A stretch of DNA of 64,000 bases from Zygnema cylindricum (Eukaryota; Streptophyta; Zygnematophyceae; Zygnematales; Zygnemataceae): contig JBBHKE010001694.1 in assembly GCA_037447655.1 (NCBI GenBank), forward strand, positions 248,001 through 312,000, in the 5' to 3' direction. Below, in pieces: positions 10,965 to 23,335 of the stretch. The translations under genes and the position numbers were made by a program. Numbering within the stretch: position 1 is the stretch's first letter; each line of letters begins with the position of its first letter. The notes under the pieces were generated by a model. The model was not told the origin of the DNA, did no database searches, and was given only the letters and a program-made list of their open reading frames with translations.

Positions 10965-11648
10965 TGCAACTCTGAGACCTCTATAGGTCCTCAGAGTAGG
11001 CAGTTCACACGGAGCCTCTAGGATAACCCTGACCCATTTGTGTTTCAGCAAGAATAACTGCAACCTTGGCAAACAAAAAATATGACCACCTTCTCGCAAA
11101 CCGCCAAAAACGTACTCCGCGATCTCGGCATCCTTCGCGGCCATCTGATAAAATTTGGATTTCAATCGTGGCCGTCATAAATACTTGCGCGGTATTCTTT
11201 CCGGCGTCAAACAAACTGCGTGGTATTTATTTTGTATATGTACCGTACGTCGTACTTTACACAACTGTTTCTATGCAGTATGCATATTGTTCTTGTTAAA
11301 TGAATTAGTCTTATTGTAACTATATAAATAAATATCATACCACATATATTCTATTATATAATTTAGACTATTTGGATAAGGTTACCGGCTACTGCGGATT
11401 TGACGCATGGCAGGTACCAGGATCAAATCCTGGCTCTGTCAAACTCCTTTTAGAGAGAAAACCTTATAAAACAACTGCCTGTCTCTCTCTAGACAGCACA
11501 GGCAGCCATGGCTAACTCCTCCCCCAGTCTTCAGTGACTGCGACAAGTATGGAGACTTGAGTGAGGAGTTAGAGGCAAGCTGTCAATATCTATTATTTTG
11601 CTTTTTATTTTGCAATCTCTAGACCTAGAAAATACTCGAATTCCAACA
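10965..11648 (-). repeat. Copia LTR X, complete (TG...CA), terminal LTR of the minus copia
   Basis: On the minus strand it runs from TGTTGGAATTCG (11648) to GAGTTGCA (10965). The left flank TCTTG (10960-10964) pairs with TCTTA (23097-23101) at the far end of the minus copia. It carries the tRNA-like module (11369-11446, GGATCAAATCC B-box-like) antisense to the LTR, and a GTAC cluster near 11240. It is shorter (684 bp) than the roughly 1-kb LTRs elsewhere. Confidence 0.7.
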
Positions 11649-12288
11649 CCGCGATCTCGGCATACTTCGCGGCCGTCCGATTAAACTGGATTTTAATCGT
11701 AGCCGTCATAAATACTTGCGCGATATTTGTTTCGCCTTCGAAACAAAGTGCGCGGTATCCATTTCGGATGTTCCTTACGCCTTACATTACAAACTGTATC
11801 TATGTCCAAATATCCCATTAAATGAAATAGCCTATGTGTAAGTATTTAAATAATTATCAAACCCTATATCCTATAACCTTGATTGTAGTCCAATTGGCTA
11901 AGGCTATCGGCTACCGACGGCTCTGACGGACGGCAGGTTCCAAGTTCAAATCCCCGGCCCGTCAATAATTATTTTGGTATATCTACCAATCTAATGTTTG
12001 TCCCCGTGTGGATAGCATAGGCGGCCATGGCTCTATCTCTTTCTCCAACTTTTAGTGGCTGCGACAAGTGTGGGAGCTGGAGAGAGGAGTTAGATTGGTA
12101 TATCTACCAATCTATTGTCTGTCCTCGTCTGGATAGCATAGGCAACCATGGCTCTATCTCCCTCTCCAATTTTCAGTGACTGCGACAAGTGTGGGAGCAA
12201 GAGAGAGGAGTTAGAGGCAAACTGCCTCTGCTTCTTTTCTACATTTTACAAAACCTAGAAAATACTAAAATAACCTTTGATTTCTACA
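11649..12288 (-). repeat. Partial copia LTR Y', 3' LTR of the minus copia, with internal duplication
   Basis: It starts on the minus strand TGTAGAAATCAAAGG at 12288, right after the PPT, and is about 90% similar to 22511-23096. It is cut at CCGCGATCTCGG, where LTR X abuts. A roughly 119-bp segment (about 11977-12095 and 12096-12210), containing the CCATGGCTCTATCTC block, is tandemly duplicated here but single in the right-hand copy. A tRNA-like module is at about 11886-11967 with GTTCAAATCC. Confidence 0.7.
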
Positions 12289-13660
12289 CTCCTCTTATTT
12301 TCTAGTCACTCTATATTTTAAGAACACACTTCTCCCGGGAGAAAATTTGTTTAGGGGAAGGCACACGTTTGGTCATCATATCTGCAACCATTGCACTATC
12401 TGGTTTATACTCCAAACTGATTATCTTGTTTTCTACTTTCTCCCTAGCAAAGCTAAGTCTAATGTCCATGTGTTTGGCTTTAATGTGATGTTTAGGATTG
12501 GCAGTAATGGCAATGGCAGCCTGATTATCACAAAATTCTTTTTGGACACCACTCTTAAGATCACCAAGCTCACCAAGCAAAGACTTGACCCACATTAGTT
12601 CTTTTATAGCAGAGCAAGAAGCCATGTACTCAGCCTCCAATGGTGGACTGAGCAATGACCTTTTGCTGCTTGCTGCTCCAGCAGCAAGCCCCATCACCCA
12701 CACACAATACATATCCAGATGTGCATCTCCTCATAGGAGCATCCCCATAGCTGGCATCACTCCAAGTGGTGATGTCAGTATTGTTCCCACCCAAATGCAA
12801 CCATAGATCCCTAGTCCCTATAAGATATCTAAGGACTTTGTTAGCTGCCTCCGAATCTTTCTTAGTGGGAGCATTCAGACTCCTGCTTAGTACTCCTACA
12901 GCTGCGGCTATGTCCGGACGGGTACAATTCATGAAATATATTAGGCTGCCCACAACTTGTCTATAAAGGATGGTCTGCATAAATCTTTTCTCTTCCGGGC
13001 CTACCTTATCATCGAAGTTTATAACTCCATCTTCCACACTCCCCTCACTTCCCTTCTTTAATTCCATAGTTGTGGTACAACTATTAGCCTTGTCCATTTG
13101 GAATTTTTCTAACATATTTCAAATGGCCTCTTTTTGAGTTAATCTTATTATTTTCCTATCTTTGTCTCTCTCTGCCTGAATTCCCAGAATATACCTTGCT
13201 TCTCCCATATCCATTATCTCAAATCATCTTTTTAGATCATTTTTCAACTTATTTATTTTATCTATAGATTTTCTTAAAACAAGCAAATCATCAACCTAAA
13301 TTGCAATAAAAATAATTCCTTCCTCATCGTCAAACTTATAAATTAAGTGATCTGAGTTTATCCGAATATATCCCTAACCTGTAAAAAACTCATCGAACTT
13401 CTTGTTCTATTGCCGGGGCGCCTGTTTCAGCCCATACAAAGATTTGATCAATTGGCATACCTTGCTTTCCTCCCCTTGCTCCACAAATCCTTCGGGCTGT
13501 CGCATAAAAATATCCTCTTACGACTCTCCATGTAGAAAGGCCGTCTTAATGTTTATTGATGCATTTCCATATCTTCTGCTGCCGCCATACTAACAAGTAT
13601 CCGAACCAAAAAAAACCTGACGACCGGAGCAAAAGTCTCGTCGTAGTCAATTTCCTCTTT
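12289..13660 (-). pseudogene. Minus copia pol: RT C-terminal part and RNase H, broken
   Basis: The frames 13115-12630 and 12712-12311 hold, in order, GNMLEKFQMDKANSC-like RT connection sequence, the MNCTRPDIAAAVGVLSRSLN motif, DASYGDAPMRRCTSGYVL, and RNase H with EAEYMASCSAIKELMWVKS, CDNQAAIAITANPKHHIKAKHMD split by a frameshift near 12640-12700. The catalytic RT region between 13120 and 13660 is present but carries several stops. A GAGGAG-type PPT precedes the LTR at about 12300-12289. Confidence 0.8.
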
Positions 13661-14520
13661 CTAGGTAAATCCCTTGGCCACTAACCGAGCCTTGTAGCGC
13701 CCAATGGTGTTATTCGGGTTGAGTTTCAACTTAAATACCCACTTACACCCAATTGGCTTCCTGTCAAGAGGACAATCCATCAATTCCCATATATCGGCTG
13801 CCATAATTGAGGCCATCTCCTCGTTAATGGTTGTCTTCCACCGGTTTCTCTTAGGACAAGTCATTGCCTCATTATAAGTTCGAGGTTCATCAGGGTGAGA
13901 CAATTTGGTTACCTTATTGTTAACTTGCCTCTCTTGCAGTCTTTTGCTGCTTCTTCTTCCTCCCTCAAACTCAGTTGCCAGAATAGATGGCTCTCTTGAA
14001 TTCTTCCGAACAGTTTCTACTTCTCCTTTATCCCTTGATTCCGGGTCGATTTCCACCACATCTTCCGCTTCGGTTGGAGTTAATACTAGGGGTTTCACAT
14101 TTGGGTCCTTCTCGATCTGATTTGTGCTTGCAAGATCATCATCTTCTTGAAATCCTGGATAGTTAGGAAGCTCAAAGTCATCATAATTTTCTGACTGAAA
14201 TCTGATTCTGACTGTCTTTATATGCTCAAAGGGATCTATAAATTTTCCTTCATCCATAACAACAAGATGCTTTACTAAGATAATATCCTCTCTTTTGAGA
14301 TCATAAACTGTATATCCTTTTACATCTTCATTATATCCTAGTAGATATCCTGGTTTTCCATTTGGGTCTAACTTCCAGTTTGACCGATCTGTGTCTAAAC
14401 AGAACACTTGACTATCGAAAACCTTTAAGTGTGAAATATCTAGTTTTCGGCCAATCCATTTCTCATAGGGTGTTTGGCCTTTTACTGCTGAAGTAAGAAC
14501 TCTATTATTGAGATTATCTT
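13661..14520 (-). pseudogene. Minus copia pol: integrase C-terminus to RT start
   Basis: A 248-codon frame (14407-13661) begins with VFCLDTDRSNWKLDPNGKPGYLLGYNEDVKG-type sequence (here MFCLDTDRSNWKLD), the GKPGYLLGY box at the end of copia integrase, continues through a variable linker and the RRSSKRLQERQ motif, and reaches the start of RT (DCPLDRKPIGCKWVFKLKLN, RYKARLVAKGFT). The frame ends at a break near 13660; upstream, 14410-14520, continues the integrase with stops. Confidence 0.8.
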
Positions 14521-15599
14521 CTTATTTGAAAGCATACTCCTGTCACTATCACTCAGTGTTCTCTTTAATCTTTCAGCTACACCATTATGCTCAAGATTTT
14601 CAAGAACTGTCTTTTGGTGTTGCACTCCATCTTCTCTCACAAAATCCTTAAACTAGTTAGAAGTATACTCTCCACCATTGTCACTCCTTACTCTATTGAT
14701 TGAGGTTTCATGGAGTTTTTCACTCCATACTTTATATTGTTTAAAATATTTCTGAGCCTCTAACTTATTTTTCAAAAAATACACCGTGGAATACCGAGAC
14801 CAATCATCGGTGATAGTCATCATAAATCTCTTCCCCCCGGGTGATGGCACAATGGTTGGCTCCCAAATATCTGTGTGTACTAAATCTAGAAACTTTTCTC
14901 CCTTATAGGTGGCAGTTTTTGGGAAGGGTAACATGTGTGCTTTACCTTGAGCACATCCACTACAATCACTTAGATTCTCACTCTCACCGAACTGAATTCC
15001 TTCCACTACTCCCATATTTTTCATCCCTCTTAACTTATCTAGATTCACATGCCCAAGCCTCTTATGCCACAACATTATATCACGAACACCAGCATAATAA
15101 AGTTTCTCCTTTTCATTGCTTAAAATCAGCCTAAACATCCGTTGGCTACCTTTTTGAGCAGTAAAATAAACTCCCTCCTCAAAACTAGTAGTAAAGACTC
15201 CTTTCCTTGTGCTAGTATCAAAACCTTTATCATCTAATACTGACCTAGAGATGAGGTTTTTGTTCAGCTCCGAAATAAACAATACATCGGAGAATGAAAC
15301 TGTGGATGTTTTTTCTTCTACTAACACTTTTAGATCCACCGATCTTACAAGAGTAATAGTGACTATCCTCCCATCCCCGTACTCTATCTCTACGGTGGGA
15401 ATCTTTCTTATCTTAATGAACAGGTGTTTATCTTTACACATGTGCATGGATGCACTTGAGTCGACAATCCAGCTTGCTTCACCTTTCAATCCACCGAGAG
15501 CATATTTTTGCTTTCGTGGAATTTCGACCTCGTTTTTCGCTTCCAAATCCTCATCCAATAGGAGTTCATCGTCCTCGTCCTCAGATGTACCTGTGTCTC
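14521..15599 (-). pseudogene. Minus copia pol: protease, zinc-binding and core integrase
   Basis: A 301-codon frame (15558-14653) holds an aspartic-protease-like site reading VDSSASMHMCKDKHLF (the usual DSGAS is DSSAS here), then GAG-pre-integrase with LWHKRLGHVNLDKLRGMKN, the zinc-binding CSGCAQGKAHMLPFPK, and the integrase core with HTDIW and VRSDNGGEYTSN (first two catalytic Asp of the D,D35E triad). It is open across these domains but the rest of pol is broken, so it cannot make a complete polyprotein. Confidence 0.85.
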
Positions 15600-16235
15600 A
15601 AGGGCCTTTTTCTTTCCTCTCGGGGGTCCCCAGTCTGCCCCTTCTTTAACGGCAGCTCGGTTAACTTAGTGCATTCATCTATATAGTGCCTTAGTTTCTT
15701 ACAAAAATGGCACGAACCTTTGGGAGTCTTTGGTCCGAACTCCTCGGTCTGATTTTTCTACCCCTCCCTTCGATATTTTCCAATCTGTTTCCTGGAATCA
15801 TTGTTCCTCTAATCGGTCCAAGCTTCCAAAGCTTGCCCATTCTTTTCTCCCCTTCGGATCTCAATCGTATTCTCCCGAACGAGAATCATCCCTAACATTG
15901 AATTCCAAATCCACCTTGAGTCAGCTAAGTCCTACACACTGTTGACTATGTTCTCGAACTCATCGGGTCACTTCATCAGTAAACAGTTAACCTTTTCTTT
16001 TTCATTAAATACTTTTTCAACACTCTCTAGTTCCATGAAAAGTGTAGCAAGCTCATTGCAAAAATCCAACATCTTCCCCCCTTTGTATACATACTCCTTA
16101 ATTTTTTTATCAGCCAACTATTGTTGCTGAATCGTACCGCTTCGGTACATCTCTATGAGAGTCACTCAAAGATCGGATGCCCTCTCTACCTGCAAATGAG
16201 GAGATGCAAGCCCTTAAGTAAAATGGGGGAGGATG
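15600..16235 (-). pseudogene. Minus copia gag, C-terminal part, interrupted
   Basis: On the minus strand this region contains a degraded CCHC zinc knuckle (about 15725-15685, CHFCKK-like) and Gag helical sequence, with many stops. It ends at GGATG (16231-16235), the left copy of the TSD of the non-coding dimer. Gag continues on the other side at 22361-22507. Confidence 0.65.
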
Positions 16236-17659
16236 TGTTGTTTTTGGAAGATTCAGTTTCGCATATGCGTGCGTGTATTTGCTTGCTTACGTAATTACCG
16301 GAGTTAATGTGGAGGTTTGAACGGATTTGCGGATTGGGGGTTTATTGCACGAGTAAATTAATTAACTAATTGAGTGGAGCGAAATGCGCTGAACAATGGA
16401 CGGCGGATCGCGAAGCGATCCGATTTGAAATATTCGAAGTGTTTGAAAAAGTACGGCCGCCATACGAAACATAATGCGACAGATCGCATTTATTAAATGT
16501 GACGCCGCCGGTACGGAGCGTCGTATTTGACACGTGAGATGTACGGCAAAGTACGTAGTAACGGTACGGACTAATTTGGATAGCTTGACGAGGTTTCGAC
16601 AAGTGGATTTTTCTTATGACCACGCGGCGCGACACCAAGGGTGCCGATTAAGAGTGACGGACGGCGGATATAGTCCGCCGAGATTTTCTATGTAGTGGTG
16701 ACACGAAATCGCGTCAATCACACGATATTTATTTTTGGACGTTCCGGATTGCTTGCCAAGTGATTCGTGGTACACGTGGAAGGCGGATGGCGTCCGCCGA
16801 TATTTCCAAGGGACCACATTGTTTTTTATGACGCATTATCTAGTGGACCGTACATATGCGATGTCGGTTCACTACGTGGACTTATCGACAAATGACTAAG
16901 CAAGTTGTCGCTTATGACGCGTATTTTGCGGACGCGTCCGTGTAAATATTTGATACAACATTGTTTTGTCTTATGTGTATTATTAATTAGTATTGATTAT
17001 GACATTTGTTATTTAAGTGATCAATTAGGGTTTTCGACAGTTTAATTTGTGTGTCTTTATTTGTCGTTTATGCAGACAAGTGTACGCTTACGATTGCTAG
17101 GCTTTCAGGTGTACGCTTAAGATTAATTTATTCTTAGTGATGGTATATTATGGTTAAATAGGACTAAATGACAGTTATGTAATGTATGTTAGTTATTTTG
17201 ACACTTAGTGATTTGTTAACAGCTCACAAGTGTATATATAGATTTGAGCTTCATTAGGAAAATAATCAATGCTGGTTAGTAAAGTGGGGACCGAAGATGT
17301 AGTATTTTAGGGTTGCCGATTAGGTCATGCACTTTGAATGATATAATGATTATACTTTGATTATACTCTTGTTTATGTGTGATGCATTTGTGTGTTATTA
17401 TTTATTTATGTTTTTATATATGTTTGATATGCATTGTTTATGCATTTGTCCTAGGGTTTGTTTATGTCGATTATTCCATCAAACCTTAGATGTTGTCATA
17501 GGGTTTATTTATGTTGATTATTCCATGAAACCCTAAATGTTGTTGTATGTTAAATGGAGGATGCATTTCAAATGATTGTTCGTCGACCTATTTTTGGCTT
17601 AGCTTTTTGCATGATAGTTTGGGTCGCTTCTGCGGTCTATTTTAGACCAAAGAACAACA
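16236..17659 (+). repeat. LTR 1 of the non-coding dimer
   Basis: 1,424 bp, TG...CA. It contains a GATCGCGAAGCGATC palindrome near 16408-16422 and a GTAC-rich U3. The open frames here are repeats of the same spurious frames in LTRs 2 and 3. Carries GCGGACGCG near 16931, as in LTR 3. Confidence 0.9.
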
Positions 17660-18583
17660 GGTTATGGGCCCACGCCCCATCTATCATATGTTAGGTTAAG
17701 TCGATGTAGGTTTGTGTCACATGCATTGTAGCGGGTTAATTTTGTTCTTGCTGGTTGTATTGCAGTAATGGTGTCTGTGTACCCATGAGATCGGCCTTAT
17801 CATAGTGTTGGTATGTGCCGAGTTTAATCTTGCATCGCCCCAAGGGTTAACTTAGTGACAGTGCCGAAATGTCTACCCTCAATGAAAATGATTAATTATG
17901 AGAAATGATATTTTATTTTTGGAAAATACATATTCGTTTGATGGAGAAATGTGGAAGGTGGAATTTCGACGTTTGGGGGAGAGAGATCCGAAAGGTGGAG
18001 TTTTGACATGTGGTGGAGAGATCCAAATTTTGTGGATCGATGATTGTTGAAAATTGGATTTGTAATGTAGATTTTGAGTTGTTGGGAATTTTTGGGAAAT
18101 GTGATATTATTAGAATTTTTGGGAAAATACTATTTGTTAAGTGTATTTTTAATGGGAAATTTTGGGATCAGATTATTAAATGGAAAAGAAAAGAAAAATT
18201 TTGAAATCTAGATTTGATATGGTTGAGGTATAAATTTTGAGTTGGGATATATTATTAGTGTGATCGTTTGGTTTTAATTCTTAGTTGATTTGTGACAGAA
18301 TTGTGAGAAGTAGATTCAGATTTAGATATTGTTGAGAAAAGATAAAATTTTGTTGTAATCGGAAAATGAAAATATATATTATGTATTATGAAACTTGGAA
18401 GGCATATGAAGGCAGCGGAAGCGATGGTGGAACAAGTGAAAATTTTGGCGGAGGCAATTTGGCGGATTCAGATGGAGGAGACAGCAGAAGGTGACAGTAG
18501 TGACAGCTGATGATGTAAATCTATGGAGTGCGAAAGATGATGACGTGGCGTCATGGATTTACGAAACTAAATCTTCGGGGGAG
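17660..18583 (+). other. Internal region 1 of the non-coding dimer
   Basis: 924 bp without a credible gene. GGTTATGGGCCCAC (17660-17673) is complementary to the anticodon arm of initiator tRNA-Met and serves as the presumed PBS. ATCTTCGGGGGAG (about 18571-18583) is the presumed PPT. The 64-codon frame at 18010-18204 is AT-rich and repeats identically at 20358; I regard it as chance. Confidence 0.8.
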
Positions 18584-20007
18584 TGTTGTTTTTGGAAGAT
18601 TCAGTTTCGCATATGCGTGCGTGTATTTGCTTGCTTACGTAATTACCGGAGTTAATGTGGAGGTTTGAACGGATTTGCGGATTGGGGGTTTATTGCACGA
18701 GTAAATTAATTAACTAATTGAGTGGAGCGAAATGCGCTGAACAATGGACGGCGGATCGCGAAGCGATCCGATTTGAAATATTCGAAGTGTTTGAAAAAGT
18801 ACGGCCGCCATACGAAACATAATGCGACAGATCGCATTTATTAAATGTGACGCCGCCGGTACGGAGCGTCGTATTTGACACGTGAGATGTACGGCAAAGT
18901 ACGTAGTAACGGTACGGACTAATTTGGATAGCTTGACGAGGTTTCGACAAGTGGATTTTTCTTATGACCACGCGGCGCGACACCAAGGGTGCCGATTAAG
19001 AGTGACGGACGGCGGATATAGTCCGCCGAGATTTTCTATGTAGTGGTGACACGAAATCGCGTCAATCACACGATATTTATTTTTGGACGTTCCGGATTGC
19101 TTGCCAAGTGATTCGTGGTACACGTGGAAGGCGGATGGCGTCCGCCGATATTTCCAAGGGACCACATTGTTTTTTATGACGCATTATCTAGTGGACCGTA
19201 CATATGCGATGTCGGTTCACTACGTGGACTTATCGACAAATGACTAAGCAAGTTGTCGCTTATGACGCGTATTTTGCGGATGCGTCCGTGTAAATATTTG
19301 ATACAACATTGTTTTGTCTTATGTGTATTATTAATTAGTATTGATTATGACATTTGTTATTTAAGTGATCAATTAGGGTTTTCGACAGTTTAATTTGTGT
19401 GTCTTTATTTGTCGTTTATGCAGACAAGTGTACGCTTACGATTGCTAGGCTTTCAGGTGTACGCTTAAGATTAATTTATTCTTAGTGATGGTATATTATG
19501 GTTAAATAGGACTAAATGACAGTTATGTAATGTATGTTAGTTATTTTGACACTTAGTGATTTGTTAACAGCTCACAAGTGTATATATAGATTTGAGCTTC
19601 ATTAGGAAAATAATCAATGCTGGTTAGTAAAGTGGGGACCGAAGATGTAGTATTTTAGGGTTGCCGATTAGGTCATGCACTTTGAATGATATAATGATTA
19701 TACTTTGATTATACTCTTGTTTATGTGTGATGCATTTGTGTGTTATTATTTATTTATGTTTTTATATATGTTTGATATGCATTGTTTATGCATTTGTCCT
19801 AGGGTTTGTTTATGTCGATTATTCCATCAAACCTTAGATGTTGTCATAGGGTTTATTTATGTTGATTATTCCATGAAACCCTAAATGTTGTTGTATGTTA
19901 AATGGAGGATGCATTTCAAATGATTGTTCGTCGACCTATTTTTGGCTTAGCTTTTTGCATGATAGTTTGGGTCGCTTCTGCGGTCTATTTTAGACCAAAG
20001 AACAACA
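18584..20007 (+). repeat. LTR 2 (shared, central) of the non-coding dimer
   Basis: It matches LTR 1 except for the one difference noted, C to T near 19278 (GCGGATGCG). It serves as 3' LTR of the first unit and 5' LTR of the second. Confidence 0.9.
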
Positions 20008-20931
20008 GGTTATGGGCCCACGCCCCATCTATCATATGTTAGGTTAAGTCGATGTAGGTTTGTGTCACATGCATTGTAGCGGGTTAATTTTGTTCTTGCT
20101 GGTTGTATTGCAGTAATGGTGTCTGTGTACCCATGAGATCGGCCTTATCATAGTGTTGGTATGTGCCGAGTTTAATCTTGCATCGCCCCAAGGGTTAACT
20201 TAGTGACAGTGCCGAAATGTCTACCCTCAATGAAAATGATTAATTATGAGAAATGATATTTTATTTTTGGAAAATACATATTCGTTTGATGGAGAAATGT
20301 GGAAGGTGGAATTTCGACGTTTGGGGGAGAGAGATCCGAAAGGTGGAGTTTTGACATGTGGTGGAGAGATCCAAATTTTGTGGATCGATGATTGTTGAAA
20401 ATTGGATTTGTAATGTAGATTTTGAGTTGTTGGGAATTTTTGGGAAATGTGATATTATTAGAATTTTTGGGAAAATACTATTTGTTAAGTGTATTTTTAA
20501 TGGGAAATTTTGGGATCAGATTATTAAATGGAAAAGAAAAGAAAAATTTTGAAATCTAGATTTGATATGGTTGAGGTATAAATTTTGAGTTGGGATATAT
20601 TATTAGTGTGATCGTTTGGTTTTAATTCTTAGTTGATTTGTGACAGAATTGTGAGAAGTAGATTCAGATTTAGATATTGTTGAGAAAAGATAAAATTTTG
20701 TTGTAATCGGAAAATGAAAATATATATTATGTATTATGAAACTTGGAAGGCATATGAAGGCAGCGGAAGCGATGGTGGAACAAGTGAAAATTTTGGCGGA
20801 GGCAATTTGGCGGATTCAGATGGAGGAGACAGCAGAAGGTGACAGTAGTGACAGCTGATGATGTAAATCTATGGAGTGCGAAAGATGATGACGTGGCGTC
20901 ATGGATTTACGAAACTAAATCTTCGGGGGAG
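20008..20931 (+). other. Internal region 2 of the non-coding dimer
   Basis: By eye identical to internal region 1, including the PBS at 20008 and PPT before 20932. Such identity means the duplication is recent relative to the copia elements around it. Confidence 0.8.
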
Positions 20932-22355
20932 TGTTGTTTTTGGAAGATTCAGTTTCGCATATGCGTGCGTGTATTTGCTTGCTTACGTAATTACCGGAGT
21001 TAATGTGGAGGTTTGAACGGATTTGCGGATTGGGGGTTTATTGCACGAGTAAATTAATTAACTAATTGAGTGGAGCGAAATGCGCTGAACAATGGACGGC
21101 GGATCGCGAAGCGATCCGATTTGAAATATTCGAAGTGTTTGAAAAAGTACGGCCGCCATACGAAACATAATGCGACAGATCGCATTTATTAAATGTGACG
21201 CCGCCGGTACGGAGCGTCGTATTTGACACGTGAGATGTACGGCAAAGTACGTAGTAACGGTACGGACTAATTTGGATAGCTTGACGAGGTTTCGACAAGT
21301 GGATTTTTCTTATGACCACGCGGCGCGACACCAAGGGTGCCGATTAAGAGTGACGGACGGCGGATATAGTCCGCCGAGATTTTCTATGTAGTGGTGACAC
21401 GAAATCGCGTCAATCACACGATATTTATTTTTGGACGTTCCGGATTGCTTGCCAAGTGATTCGTGGTACACGTGGAAGGCGGATGGCGTCCGCCGATATT
21501 TCCAAGGGACCACATTGTTTTTTATGACGCATTATCTAGTGGACCGTACATATGCGATGTCGGTTCACTACGTGGACTTATCGACAAATGACTAAGCAAG
21601 TTGTCGCTTATGACGCGTATTTTGCGGACGCGTCCGTGTAAATATTTGATACAACATTGTTTTGTCTTATGTGTATTATTAATTAGTATTGATTATGACA
21701 TTTGTTATTTAAGTGATCAATTAGGGTTTTCGACAGTTTAATTTGTGTGTCTTTATTTGTCGTTTATGCAGACAAGTGTACGCTTACGATTGCTAGGCTT
21801 TCAGGTGTACGCTTAAGATTAATTTATTCTTAGTGATGGTATATTATGGTTAAATAGGACTAAATGACAGTTATGTAATGTATGTTAGTTATTTTGACAC
21901 TTAGTGATTTGTTAACAGCTCACAAGTGTATATATAGATTTGAGCTTCATTAGGAAAATAATCAATGCTGGTTAGTAAAGTGGGGACCGAAGATGTAGTA
22001 TTTTAGGGTTGCCGATTAGGTCATGCACTTTGAATGATATAATGATTATACTTTGATTATACTCTTGTTTATGTGTGATGCATTTGTGTGTTATTATTTA
22101 TTTATGTTTTTATATATGTTTGATATGCATTGTTTATGCATTTGTCCTAGGGTTTGTTTATGTCGATTATTCCATCAAACCTTAGATGTTGTCATAGGGT
22201 TTATTTATGTTGATTATTCCATGAAACCCTAAATGTTGTTGTATGTTAAACGGAGGATGCATTTCAAATGATTGTTCATCGACCTATTTTTGGCTTAGCT
22301 TTTTGCATGATAGTTTGGGTCGCTTCTGCGGTCTATTTTAGACCAAAGAACAACA
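20932..22355 (+). repeat. LTR 3 of the non-coding dimer
   Basis: It ends AACAACA followed at once by the GGATG duplication (22356-22360). Near its end it has two private changes (GTTAAACGGAGG and GTTCATCGACC) not in LTRs 1 and 2. Confidence 0.9.
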
Positions 22356-22360
22356 GGATG

Positions 22361-22510
22361 AAGTGCTTAGCCGCCCTATTGTTCTAGTCCCAGGTATCAA
22401 TATCATTCTCCTCGTTCCTCAGAAATAGGTCACATGAATGTCGAACCGGTTGCTATTGGTGTGACCCTCACCTTCTCCTTTCCTTTGTCCACCACCACCC
22501 CATCCTTTCG
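22361..22510 (-). pseudogene. Minus copia gag, N-proximal remnant
   Basis: Read on the minus strand the segment shows the Gag landmarks KGK...VTPIAT, an ENDIDTWD-like stretch and AAKHFIL before the dimer insertion point, parallel to ENDVQMWKDINMFAKNFIL of the copia at 36329-36385. The first 60 or so residues of Gag and the PBS are missing, since LTR sequence begins right after it. Confidence 0.6.
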
Positions 22511-23096
22511 TATTCCAATATGGTTTTGCCACGTGTTAATCGATATGACGTTGACCGCAAACCGCCGAAAACCTATTCCGCGATCTCGGCATGCTTCGCG
22601 GCCGTCCGATTAAACCGGATTTTAATCGTAGCCGTCATAAATACTTGCGCGATATTTGTTTCGCCTTCGAAACAAAGTGCGCGGTATCCATTGCGGATGT
22701 TTTTTATGCCGTACATAACAAACTCTATCTATGTCTAAATATCCTGTTAAATGAAATAGCCTACGTGAAAGTATTTATGTAATTGTCAAACCCTATATTG
22801 TATAACCTTGATCCTAGTCTAATTAGCTAAGGCTACAGGCTATCGGCGACTCTGACGGACGACGGGTTCCAAGTTCAAATCTCGGGCCCGTCATTAATTA
22901 GTTTGGTATATCTACCAATCTAATGTTTGTCCCCGTCTGGATAGCATAGGCGGCCATGGCTCTATCTCCCTCTCCAACTTTCACTGACTAAGACAAGTGT
23001 GGGAGTTGGAGAGAGGAGTTAGAGGCAGACTGCCTTTGCTTCTTTTGTGCATTTTACAAAACTTAGACTATACTAAAATAGCCTTTAATTTCTACA
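22511..23096 (-). repeat. Copia LTR Y, 5' LTR of the minus copia (inner end truncated)
   Basis: It starts on the minus strand TGTAGAAATTAAAGG at 23096 and parallels 11649-12288. It is flanked outside by TCTTA (23097-23101), partner of TCTTG at 10960. Antisense tRNA-like module at about 22804-22893 (GTTCAAATC). The PBS-proximal part is lost. Confidence 0.75.
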
Positions 23097-23101
23097 TCTT
23101 A

Positions 23102-23335
23102 TAGAGTGCTTGTATAGATATTATCATATTTGCCACTTGATATTTTATCGCCTGCTTGGGCGTTTTTTGTGATTCTTTTTTCTCCGAACTCACGGGAGTC
23201 CAGACTACGTAGGGGTGCAGTCATATTTTCTATTTTCCTAGTTGGGTAGCACTAGTTTTAGTTGGAAGTGGGTCAGTCAAAAAATGCCTAGAGGCTTCCT
23301 GAATTCTGTTGCCCAATGGGGGATACAAAATTATA
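23102..23335 (+). repeat. LTR 1 of the copia array, second part
   Basis: Continuation of 10197-10964. It contains TTGCCACTTGATATTTTATCGCC and the terminal AAAATTATA (the usual ACA end is mutated). The PBS-like AGTTATAGGCCCACC follows at 23336. Confidence 0.8.

Larger units (their letters stand above)
16236..22355 (+). mobile_element. Non-coding LTR element present as a tandem dimer (LTR-int-LTR-int-LTR)
   Basis: Three 1,424-bp direct repeats (16236-17659, 18584-20007, 20932-22355) bracket two 924-bp internal regions (17660-18583, 20008-20931); the period is 2,348 bp. Each LTR begins TGTTGTTTTTGG and ends AAAGAACAACA. Each internal region begins with GGTTATGGGCCCAC and ends with the purine tract CTTCGGGGGAG. 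The whole 6,120 bp is flanked by a perfect GGATG duplication. No coding capacity for Gag or Pol was seen, so it must rely on proteins of another element. Orientation follows the PBS and PPT. Confidence 0.9.

Noticed and set aside
11886-11967. A genuine tRNA gene
   Set aside because: B-box-like word and tRNA-like length, but no clean acceptor stem or cloverleaf by hand, and it sits at a fixed position inside LTRs with equivalents in every family. Called an LTR module.
16366-16638. Small ORFs (90 and 67 codons) repeated three times with identical protein sequence
   Set aside because: They lie in the U3 of the three LTRs of the non-coding dimer; identity follows from the DNA repeat. No protein motif and no conservation in the related LTR at 48635.
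16236-22355. CRISPR-like or satellite array because of the strict 2,348-bp periodicity
   Set aside because: The units have LTR borders, a PBS, a PPT and one TSD, which define a retroelement dimer.
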